Assembly (NCBI GenBank): GCA_018711265.1
Contig: DVIM01000159.1
Span: forward strand, 1 to 28,449
Length of the DNA: 28,449 nucleotides
Direction of reading: 5' to 3'
DNA from: Spyradocola merdavium
Lineage (GTDB): Bacteria; Bacillota; Clostridia; Christensenellales; UBA1750
The position numbers were made by a program, and so were the translations under genes. Below the pieces are notes generated by a model, which did no database searches, had not been told where the DNA came from, and saw only the letters and a list, made by a program, of their open reading frames with translations. Below are positions 13,461 to 20,136 of this stretch, piece by piece. Position 1 is the stretch's first letter, and each line of letters begins with the position of its first letter.

Positions 13461-14636
13461 ATGTTTTGTCCGGATCCGGTCGCGTTTACCATCTTTGGCC
13501 GCGACATTTACTGGTACGGAATTCTGATTTCCCTCTCCGTGGTGCTTGCGGTCATCATGGTCTACCGCGAGGCCAAGCGCGAGGGCCTGGATGCCGATTG
13601 CATGCTGGACTATGCGCTCCTGACGGTGCCCATCGCCATCGTCTGCGCGCGCATCTATTACGTCATCTTCGAGTGGGATCAATATGCAGCAGACCCGATC
13701 CGCGCCCTGTACATCTGGGAGGGCGGAATCGCCATCTATGGCGCGGTCATCGGCGGCGTCATCGCCACGCTGATCTTTTCCCGCTGGAAGAAGATCTCCT
13801 TCTGGAAGCTGGCGGACCTGGTCGCGCCCGGGCTCGTACTGGGTCAGGCGATCGGCCGGTGGGGCAACTTCTTCAACCAGGAGGCCTTCGGCGGCCTGGT
13901 GACGGACCCCGCGTGGCAGTACTTCCCCTATGCGGTCTACATTGAGCGCCTCGGCGAGTGGCATCAGGCGACCTTTTTCTATGAATCCGTCGCCTGCTTC
14001 CTCATCTTCATTTTCCTCATGATCTACCGCCGCAAGGCGAAAAACGCGCCCGCGGGCAACCTCTTCCTCTGGTACTGGGTGCTCTACGGCATCGAGCGCG
14101 CCTACGTCGAGGGGCTGCGGACGGACAGCCTGTGGATGTTTAAGGACGGCATCCCCATCGGGAGCCTGATCTTCTTCCCCAACGGCCTGCGCGTGTCGCA
14201 GGTGCTGTCCATCGTCATGGCCGTGGCGTTCTCCATCGTGCTCCTGGTGCGCTTTGTCAAGCGCCGCAAGAACGCCCCGCCCGTGGAGAAGGTGGAGGAG
14301 CCCGTCGGCCCGCTCGACCCGGAGCTCGTGCTCATCCCGGAGGACAAGCGCGAAGCCATGGGCGGCGCGCAGGACGAGGACGCGCAGGACGACGCCGCGG
14401 CCGCCGTGCTGGGCGCGGCCGTTGTGCAGGCCGCTGTGACGGGCGCGGAAGCGGAGGCGCAGGAATCCGCAGAGGCGCAGGAGGCGGCAGAAGCGGACGA
14501 AACCGCAGAGGCGCAGGAGGCGGCGGAAGCGGACGAACCTGCAGAGACGGCGGACGCGGATGAACCCGCTGAAACGGCGGACGCGGATGCGGACGGCGGC
14601 GCGGACAGCGGGGACGCGGATGCCGAGGACGACTGA
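13461..14636 (+). CDS. lgt: prolipoprotein diacylglyceryl transferase with an acidic repetitive C-terminal tail
   Basis: A 391-residue integral membrane enzyme that transfers a diacylglyceryl group from phosphatidylglycerol to the lipobox cysteine of prolipoproteins. The signature QAIGRWGNFFNQE (129-141) contains R133, N136 and E141, the expected essential residues. GGIAIYGAVIGG at 88-99 is the other conserved block, with Tyr where Escherichia coli has His103. Several membrane helices fill residues 15-270. Beyond about 275 is an unusual tail of some 115 residues, first charged and then almost pure Ala/Glu/Asp/Gln repeats; family members usually end near 260-300. The ATG at 13461 follows AGGAGG and starts the conserved N-terminus. 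It serves the several lipoproteins encoded nearby. pncB follows after 25 bases. Confidence 0.95.
   Translation: MFCPDPVAFTIFGRDIYWYGILISLSVVLAVIMVYREAKREGLDADCMLDYALLTVPIAIVCARIYYVIFEWDQYAADPIRALYIWEGGIAIYGAVIGGVIATLIFSRWKKISFWKLADLVAPGLVLGQAIGRWGNFFNQEAFGGLVTDPAWQYFPYAVYIERLGEWHQATFFYESVACFLIFIFLMIYRRKAKNAPAGNLFLWYWVLYGIERAYVEGLRTDSLWMFKDGIPIGSLIFFPNGLRVSQVLSIVMAVAFSIVLLVRFVKRRKNAPPVEKVEEPVGPLDPELVLIPEDKREAMGGAQDEDAQDDAAAAVLGAAVVQAAVTGAEAEAQESAEAQEAAEADETAEAQEAAEADEPAETADADEPAETADADADGGADSGDADAEDD
14469..14594 (+). repeat. tandem repeats coding the Lgt tail
   Basis: Two 36-base units (14469-14504 and 14505-14540), differing at only a few positions, encode AEAQEAAEADE plus T or P. Two 27-base units (14541-14567 and 14568-14594) follow, encoding AETADADEP and AETADADAD. 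Reading frame is kept throughout. Confidence 0.85.
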
Positions 14637-14661
14637 CCCGCATGGGGAGAGAGGGATACAT

Positions 14662-16116
14662 ATGCGCAACCTGACAATGCTCACAGACCTGTACCAGATG
14701 ACGATGATGAACGGCTACATCCAGGCCGGAATTCCGGACCGCATCGCGGTGTTCGACCTGTTTTACCGCAAGAACCCCGGAAACGCGGCCTTTGCCGTCG
14801 CCGCGGGGCTCGAGCAGGTGATCGACTACATCGAAAACCTGCACTTTGACGCGGAGGACATCGCCTATCTGCGCTCGCTGAACCTGTTTGGCGAGAAGTT
14901 CTTCGACTACCTCAAGAACTTCCGCTTCACGGGCGAGATCTACGCCATGCCCGAGGGCACGGTGGTCTTCCCCTACGAACCCCTGCTGCGCGTCAAGGCC
15001 CCGATCTTCGAGGCCCAGCTCATCGAGACGGCGATGCTCAACATCGTCAACCACCAGACGCTCATCGCCTCCAAGGCGGCGCGCGTCTGCCAGGCCGCGC
15101 AGGGCGACCTGGTCATGGAGTTCGGCCTGCGCCGCGCCCAGGGCCCGGACGCGGGCCTCTACGGCGCGCGCGCCGCGCTGATCGCCGGATGCGGCTCCAC
15201 GTCCAACGTCCTTGCGGGCAAGATGTTCGACGTGCCCGTGGCGGGGACGCACGCGCACAGCTGGGTCATGTCCTTTCCGGACGAGCTGACGGCCTTCCGC
15301 GCCTATGCGGACGCCTATCCGGATGCCTGCCTGCTGCTCGTGGACACCTACGACACGCTGGGCAGCGGCATGCCCAACGCCATCCGCGTGTTCCGCGAGC
15401 TGCGGGAGAAGGGGCACGAGCCCCTGGGCGTGCGCCTGGACAGCGGCGACCTCTCCTACCTTTCGCGCCGGGCGCGCCGGATGCTGGACGAGGCCGGCTT
15501 CCCCAACGCGAAGATCTGCGCCTCCGGCGACCTGGACGAGGACGTCATCTGGGACCTCAAGCAGCAGGGCGCCTGCATCGACACCTGGGGCGTGGGCACG
15601 CGCATGATCACCTCCGACGGCTGCGCGGCCCTGGGCGGCGTCTACAAGATGAGCGCCGAGATCGTGGACGGCAAGGTCGTGCCCAAGATCAAGATCTCCG
15701 AAAACCCCAGCAAGGTCACCAACCCCGGCATCAAGAAGGTGCAGCGCATCTACAACCGCGAGGGCATGGCCATGGCCGACCTCATCCTCCTGGAGAGCGA
15801 GCAGATCGACCCCGCAAAGCCCCTGACCATCTTCCACCCCGTGGACACCTGGAAGCGCCAGACCTACACGGACTACACGCTGCGGGACCTGCTCGTGCCG
15901 GTGTTTGTGGACGGCAAGTGCGTCTACGAGCGCCCGACGCTCAAGCAGATTCAGGCCTACTGCCAAAAGGAGATCTCCACGCTCTGGGAGCAGTACCGCC
16001 GCCGCCTGAACCCCCACGTCTACAAGGTGGACCTGTCCTACGAGCTCTATGCGCTGCGGCATAAGCTGCTCAACCAGGCCCGCACCGAGATGGACGACCT
16101 CCCCCCGCTGCAGTGA
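14662..16116 (+). CDS. pncB: nicotinate phosphoribosyltransferase
   Basis: A 484-residue enzyme of NAD salvage that joins nicotinate and phosphoribosyl pyrophosphate to nicotinate mononucleotide, with ATP hydrolysis. Family features in order: LTDLYQMTM near the N-terminus, MEFGLRRAQGPDAG near 153, GTHAHSW at 195-201 holding the histidine region phosphorylated during catalysis, RLDSGDL at 258-264, and ASGDLDE near 290. The length fits the Firmicute form. The ATG follows GAGAGAGGG, 25 bases after lgt, so both are read from the promoter at 13367. A very strong terminator ends the unit. The open frame extends upstream to 14560 into lgt but without start signals. Confidence 0.95.
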   Translation: MRNLTMLTDLYQMTMMNGYIQAGIPDRIAVFDLFYRKNPGNAAFAVAAGLEQVIDYIENLHFDAEDIAYLRSLNLFGEKFFDYLKNFRFTGEIYAMPEGTVVFPYEPLLRVKAPIFEAQLIETAMLNIVNHQTLIASKAARVCQAAQGDLVMEFGLRRAQGPDAGLYGARAALIAGCGSTSNVLAGKMFDVPVAGTHAHSWVMSFPDELTAFRAYADAYPDACLLLVDTYDTLGSGMPNAIRVFRELREKGHEPLGVRLDSGDLSYLSRRARRMLDEAGFPNAKICASGDLDEDVIWDLKQQGACIDTWGVGTRMITSDGCAALGGVYKMSAEIVDGKVVPKIKISENPSKVTNPGIKKVQRIYNREGMAMADLILLESEQIDPAKPLTIFHPVDTWKRQTYTDYTLRDLLVPVFVDGKCVYERPTLKQIQAYCQKEISTLWEQYRRRLNPHVYKVDLSYELYALRHKLLNQARTEMDDLPPLQ

Positions 16117-16121
16117 GAATC

Positions 16122-16171
16122 GGCCCGCGCCGCTTTTTTCCCCGGAAAAAGAGCGGCGCGGGCCTTTTTTT
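16122..16171 (+). terminator. strong terminator of lgt-pncB
   Basis: GGCCCGCGCCGC at 16122-16133 pairs with GCGGCGCGGGCC at 16152-16163. The intervening T-rich and A-rich segments also pair across a CCCCGG apex. A run of T follows to 16171. Confidence 0.95.
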
Positions 16172-16181
16172 CGGAAAAGCC

Positions 16182-16211
16182 TTGCCGCGTTGCTCAAGAA
16201 CATGGTATAAT
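16182..16211 (+). promoter_or_regulatory. sigma-A promoter of the FAD oxidoreductase gene
   Basis: TTGCCG (16182-16187), an 18-base spacer and a perfect TATAAT (16206-16211), about 60 bases before the ATG at 16273. Confidence 0.65.
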
Positions 16212-16272
16212 AAATAGGTATGTGCGGAGGCGTCTGCACGGACCAATTTCATCAGGATTTGGAGTGAATCCA

Positions 16273-17679
16273 ATGCGCGAATTTGACGTCGTTGTCGTGG
16301 GTGCAGGCCCGGCGGGCATCTTTACCGCCCTGGAGCTGCAGAAGGGCTCTCCGAACGCGCGCGTCCTCATCGTGGACGCGGGCAGCAGTATCGACCGGCG
16401 CAACTGCCCGGCGCGCCGGACGGGAAAGTGCGTGGGCTGCACGCCCTGCGCCATCATGCAGGGCTGGGCCGGCGCGGGCGCGTTCTCGGACGGCAAGCTC
16501 TCCCTTTCCGAGGAGGTGGGCGGCAACCTGCCCGATTATCTGCCGCGCCAGCAGGTCCGCGAGCTGATCCATTACTGCGACGAGCAGTACCTGGCCTTCG
16601 GCGCGCCGGACATCGTGCATGGACGCAACGATCCCAAGGTGGAGGAGTTCAAGTACGAGGCCAGCAAGTACAACATCCAGCTCGTTCCCTGCCCGGTCCG
16701 CCACATGGGCACGGAGTACTCCTTCGAGGTGCTGCGCGCCATGTACCGCAAGCTCTGTCAGAGCGAGAACTTCACCTTCCAGGAATACACGACCTGCGAG
16801 GACGTCGTGGTCGAGGACGACCAGGTCGTCGGCGCCATCCTCAAGACGCGCGACGGCAAGGTGGAGCGCATCGGCGCGCGCTTTGTCGTGGCCGCGCCCG
16901 GGCGCGCGGGCGCCTCGTGGCTGACGCGCGTGGCCCACGCGGCGGGCATCCACACGCAGAACAACGAGGTGGACATCGGCGTGCGCGTCGAGGTCCCCAA
17001 CGCCGTGATGGACCACCTGACCAAGCACCTGTACGAGGCCAAGCTCGTCTACTACTCCGACACGTTTGAAAACAAGGTGCGCACCTTCTGCATGAACCCC
17101 GGCGGCCTGGTCTCCGAGGAGCACTACGACGGGCACATCGCCGTGGTCAACGGCCACTCCTACGCGGACGACTCCCGCCACACGGAGAACACGAACTTCG
17201 CCATGCTCGTGTCGACCAAGTTCACCGAGCCCTTTGACCAGCCCACCGAGTACGGCAAGTACATCGCGCAGCTGGGCAACATGCTCACCGGCGGCGGCAT
17301 CATGGTCCAGCGCCTGGGCGACCTGCTCAAGGGCCGCAGGACCGACGCCTCCCGCCTGAAGAAGTCCACCACCATCCCCACGCTGCCCACCGCCGTGCCG
17401 GGGGACCTCTCCTTCGTCCTGCCGCACCGGCATCTGACCAGCATCATCGAGGCCATGCGCGCCTTTGACAACCTGGCGCCCGGCCTCTACAGCAAGAACA
17501 CCCTCCTCTACGGCGTGGAGGTCAAGTTCTACTCCTCCAAGGTCACCGTGGACGAGAAGTTCGAGACCAAGGTCCGCAACTTCTTCGCCATCGGCGACGG
17601 CGCGGGCATCACCCGCGGCCTCATGCAGGCATCCGTCACGGGCGTCGTCGTCGCACGGGAAATCGCAGCCAGAATCTAA
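16273..17679 (+). CDS. FAD-dependent oxidoreductase of uncharacterised type (COG2509-like)
   Basis: A 468-residue flavoprotein. The dinucleotide-binding motif VVGAGPAGIF is at 8-17, followed by an acidic LIVDAG. C45, C53, C56 and C59 form a Cx7-Cx2-Cx2-C cluster just before a GWAGAGAFSDGKLSLS block. Near the C-terminus FFAIGDGAGITRGLMQASVTG contacts the FAD ribityl and phosphates. This organisation matches the widespread but functionally unassigned FAD-dependent dehydrogenase family often filed as COG2509. No signal peptide or membrane helix is present. The gene has its own promoter and terminator, so neighbours give no hint of substrate. The ATG at 16273 follows GGAG at 8 bases; the open frame begins earlier at 16222 without a site. 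Confidence 0.8.
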   Translation: MREFDVVVVGAGPAGIFTALELQKGSPNARVLIVDAGSSIDRRNCPARRTGKCVGCTPCAIMQGWAGAGAFSDGKLSLSEEVGGNLPDYLPRQQVRELIHYCDEQYLAFGAPDIVHGRNDPKVEEFKYEASKYNIQLVPCPVRHMGTEYSFEVLRAMYRKLCQSENFTFQEYTTCEDVVVEDDQVVGAILKTRDGKVERIGARFVVAAPGRAGASWLTRVAHAAGIHTQNNEVDIGVRVEVPNAVMDHLTKHLYEAKLVYYSDTFENKVRTFCMNPGGLVSEEHYDGHIAVVNGHSYADDSRHTENTNFAMLVSTKFTEPFDQPTEYGKYIAQLGNMLTGGGIMVQRLGDLLKGRRTDASRLKKSTTIPTLPTAVPGDLSFVLPHRHLTSIIEAMRAFDNLAPGLYSKNTLLYGVEVKFYSSKVTVDEKFETKVRNFFAIGDGAGITRGLMQASVTGVVVAREIAARI

Positions 17680-17691
17680 TTTCTCCCGGTC

Positions 17692-17734
17692 AAGCGGCTT
17701 CTCCCCCGAAGGGGAGAGGCCGCTTTGCGTTTTT
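17692..17734 (+). terminator. terminator of the FAD oxidoreductase gene
   Basis: AAGCGGC plus TTCTCCCC pairs with GGGGAGA plus GGCCGCTT around CGAA. TGCGTTTTT follows. Confidence 0.85.
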
Positions 17735-17802
17735 CCGTACGATCCGCCGCGCTTCCTGGGATTTCCTGCGGATTTTTGGGCAGTTTCTGGACAGGGATGA
17801 AT

Positions 17803-17830
17803 GTTAATATTCGAATTTTCGACCGTTAAC
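17803..17830 (+). promoter_or_regulatory. 28-bp imperfect palindrome, candidate operator upstream of the nucleoside operon
   Basis: The left half begins GTTAATATTCGAA. The right half, read on the other strand, begins GTTAACGGTCGAA, agreeing at ten of fourteen positions. It is AT-rich in a GC-rich setting and ends 15 bases before the -35 box of the promoter at 17846. No regulator gene is adjacent. It is unlike the cre consensus, and I do not claim a specific protein. Confidence 0.45.
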
Positions 17831-17845
17831 AACCTGTGAAGTTGA

Positions 17846-17874
17846 TTGACGGAAAATGAAGGTTTGACTATACT
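17846..17874 (+). promoter_or_regulatory. sigma-A promoter of the seven-gene nucleoside operon
   Basis: TTGACG (17846-17851), a 17-base spacer and TATACT (17869-17874), about 63 bases before the first ATG. The leader between is short, and I see no purine riboswitch core in it. Confidence 0.8.
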
Positions 17875-17936
17875 AGTCTCGTCCTATGCAAAGGGACGGC
17901 ATCCGACAGGAAAAAACAGACAGGGAGAGGCTGCAT

Positions 17937-18809
17937 ATGATCAGAAAAGAAATTCCGCAGGCGGAATATGCGCACATCGGCGGCTCCGGCACCTGGGGCG
18001 ACGATTTTCCGGAGAATGTCGGCATAGAGGGGGTCAAGATCCTCGATGCGGACATGGAGTTTGAGACGCCCTTTGGCACCACCGTGCCGATGAAGCTGTT
18101 TGAGATCTCGGCGGACATCACCGCCGATCACAAGAAGCACGTCGTGCTGGACATGCCCTTCCACGGGTGGTTCGGCCTGTCTCCCTACCTGGACACCCCC
18201 TCGGAGCGCGTGTTCTGGGTGCTGCAGCGCGCGGGCGTCAAGTGGATCCTCGCCGACGGCAGCGGCGGCGGCATCAATCCGCTGCTCGACCCCGGCGACG
18301 TCATCATCCCCGACGACCTGATCGACCAGACCAAGCGCGTGTCCTACCTTTCCAAGTTCACGGACAAGATCGTGCGCATGCGCGACATCGTCTGCCCGGA
18401 CCTGGCGGCCATCCTGTACAACGAGGCGCTCAAGGAGTATCCGCGCGTCTTCGGCCGCGGCGTCTACGCGGTGGACGAGGCGCCCCGCTTTGAGACCAAG
18501 GCCGAGATCCGCCGCCTGTACGACCAGCACTGCGACATCTGCGGCCACACCATGATGCCGGAGGCGGCCCTGGCCCGCGCCATCGGCGCGCACTATGCGG
18601 CGATCTACATCGTCTCCAACTGCGCCGAGGGCATCGACCCCGACTGGAAGCGCCCCATCTTCGACATCTATGCCGAGTGCGCGCCCAAGTTCAGCCGGAT
18701 CATGGTGCGCGCGCTTGCCGCCATCGACCCGGAGAAGATCGGCTGCCGCTGCGGCGAGAACCTGCTCGACGTGCCCAGCCGCGTGCAGAAGCGAATGAAC
18801 GCCAACTAA
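17937..18809 (+). CDS. purine nucleoside phosphorylase / MTA phosphorylase family protein
   Basis: A 290-residue member of the PNP/MTAP phosphorylase fold, which splits a purine nucleoside with phosphate into base and ribose-1-phosphate. GGSGT at 15-19 is the phosphate-binding loop, ADGSGGGINPLLDPGDVIIPDDLIDQT (107-132) is the central family block, and APRFETKAEI (182-191) with HTMMPEAALA (204-213) forms the base and ribose pocket. SN at 227-228 lines up with the TN of 6-oxopurine PNPs rather than the Asp of MTA phosphorylases. FHGWFGLSP replaces the usual RHGRQH-type segment. The substrate is therefore open among guanosine, inosine and methylthioadenosine. GGGAGAGG precedes the ATG. First gene of the operon, followed by a nucleoside-type ABC importer. 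Confidence 0.8.
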   Translation: MIRKEIPQAEYAHIGGSGTWGDDFPENVGIEGVKILDADMEFETPFGTTVPMKLFEISADITADHKKHVVLDMPFHGWFGLSPYLDTPSERVFWVLQRAGVKWILADGSGGGINPLLDPGDVIIPDDLIDQTKRVSYLSKFTDKIVRMRDIVCPDLAAILYNEALKEYPRVFGRGVYAVDEAPRFETKAEIRRLYDQHCDICGHTMMPEAALARAIGAHYAAIYIVSNCAEGIDPDWKRPIFDIYAECAPKFSRIMVRALAAIDPEKIGCRCGENLLDVPSRVQKRMNAN

Positions 18810-18883
18810 CCGGCGTCTTTCGATACGCGAAAAGCGAAATGCCGCATCCTGGCGGCAAAACAGCAACGGAGGAGAAGCAAGTC

Positions 18884-20002
18884 ATGAAGAAGATCTTTGC
18901 GCTCATTCTGTCCCTCGTTCTGGCGCTGGCCCTGGTGGGCTGCGCGGGCGAGCCCGCCGCGGAGAACACCGCCGGCGCCGATGCGACGCAGGCGCCCGCG
19001 GAGTCCGCCGGCACGGAGTCCCCCGCGGGGGAGGAATCCGCCGCGCCCGCCGAGGGCGAGGCATACAAGGTCGCCATCGTCCTGGGCGTCGGCGGCCTGG
19101 GCGACGAATCCTTTAACGACAGCATGTACGACGGCTGCCAGCTGGCCATGGCCGAGGACCCCAGCATCACCGTGCAGGTGATCGAGCCCACGGAGGTCGC
19201 GGAGTTCGAGGGCCACTACATGGAGCTGGCCCGCACCGGCGAGTACGACCTGATCATCGGCTCCGGCTTTGACGGCGTGGAGGCGGTGACCAAGGTGTCC
19301 GGCCTGTTCCCGGAGCAGCAGTTCATGTTCGTGGACGGCGACTGCGGCGACCTGCCCAACGTCGCGTCTTTCACCTTCCGCGATCAGGAGAAGGCCTTCC
19401 TGCTCGGCTACCTGGCCGCGCAGACGAGCGAGACCGGCAAGATCGGCGTCGTGGGCGGCATGGACATCCCCTCCATCAACATGTTCGTCGCGGGCTATGA
19501 GGCGGGCGCGGCCTATGCCGGCAACGGCACCACCGTGGAGCGCAAGTACGTCGGCGCCTGGAACGACACCTCCACCGGCAAGGAGCTGGCCCTGGCCCTG
19601 TACGACAGCGGCTGCGACATCGTCTACCAGGCGGCGGGCGGCTCCGGCCTTGGCGTCTTCGCCGCGGCCGCGGAGAAGGACCTGCTGGCCATCGGCTCGG
19701 ACACCAACCAGTGCCTGATCGATCCGGACCACGTCTTTGCCTCCGGCATCCGCACGCTGAACTACATCATCCGCGACGGCATCCTGTCCGGCAAGGCGGG
19801 CACGCTGGAGCCCGGCTCCCACTCCGTGGGCCTTGCGGAGAACGGCGTGACCTACACCTGCGAGGGCTCCAACGTGGAGGTGCCGCAGGAGGTCATCGAC
19901 AGCGTTGAGGCGGTCAAGCAGGAGATCATCGACGGCAAGCTGACCGTGCCCTCCACGCTGGACGACGTCGCGTCCTTCATCGAAACCTACTGCAACAAGT
20001 AA
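18884..20002 (+). CDS. BMP-family substrate-binding lipoprotein of a nucleoside-type ABC importer
   Basis: A 372-residue lipoprotein precursor. MKK is followed by a hydrophobic core and LVGC with C20 as the lipidated residue. An Ala/Glu/Pro-rich linker runs to about residue 60. The binding domain follows with IVLGVGGLGDESFNDSMYDG, GSGFDGVEAV, FTFRDQEKAFLLGYLAA, GVVGGMDIPSINMFVAGY and QAAGGSGLGVF, all typical of the Bmp/Med (PnrA, NupN) family that binds purine nucleosides outside the membrane. GGAGGAG precedes the ATG. A small TGCCGC/GCGGCA hairpin sits in the gap before it (18840-18857), and a long hairpin follows the gene. It should be the most abundant product of the operon. Confidence 0.93.
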   Translation: MKKIFALILSLVLALALVGCAGEPAAENTAGADATQAPAESAGTESPAGEESAAPAEGEAYKVAIVLGVGGLGDESFNDSMYDGCQLAMAEDPSITVQVIEPTEVAEFEGHYMELARTGEYDLIIGSGFDGVEAVTKVSGLFPEQQFMFVDGDCGDLPNVASFTFRDQEKAFLLGYLAAQTSETGKIGVVGGMDIPSINMFVAGYEAGAAYAGNGTTVERKYVGAWNDTSTGKELALALYDSGCDIVYQAAGGSGLGVFAAAAEKDLLAIGSDTNQCLIDPDHVFASGIRTLNYIIRDGILSGKAGTLEPGSHSVGLAENGVTYTCEGSNVEVPQEVIDSVEAVKQEIIDGKLTVPSTLDDVASFIETYCNK

Positions 20003-20020
20003 ACCCGGAACGGCGACACA

Positions 20021-20057
20021 CGGCAATGGCGGCAGAGGACCTCTGCTGCTGTTGCCG
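20021..20057 (+). promoter_or_regulatory. 17-bp intercistronic hairpin after the binding-protein gene
   Basis: Arm 20021-20037 pairs along its whole length, with a few G-T pairs, with 20041-20057 around a three-base loop. It is followed by TATTTG rather than a T-run. It lies 18 bases past the stop codon of the binding protein. This fits an RNA-stabilising or partially terminating element that lets the binding protein be made in excess over the membrane subunits. Confidence 0.7.
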
Positions 20058-20136
20058 TATTTGCCGTTGACGCGCTTCGGGCGGCGCCAAAGCGCGGGGG
20101 AAACACCGCCAAATGCGAGAGAAATGGGGAGAGGCA

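Noticed and set aside
14469..14594. CRISPR-like array
   Set aside because: The repeats are contiguous, in frame and coding, without spacers.
14332..16239. A 635-codon open frame on the minus strand opposite lgt and pncB
   Set aside because: It has no family resemblance, is rich in His/Arg/Leu/Val shadow patterns, and lies opposite two clear conserved genes. GC-rich codon usage leaves the complementary frames open.
17875..17936. Purine riboswitch in the leader of the nucleoside operon
   Set aside because: The leader is only about 60 bases long, and I see neither the conserved core nor a terminator/antiterminator pair.
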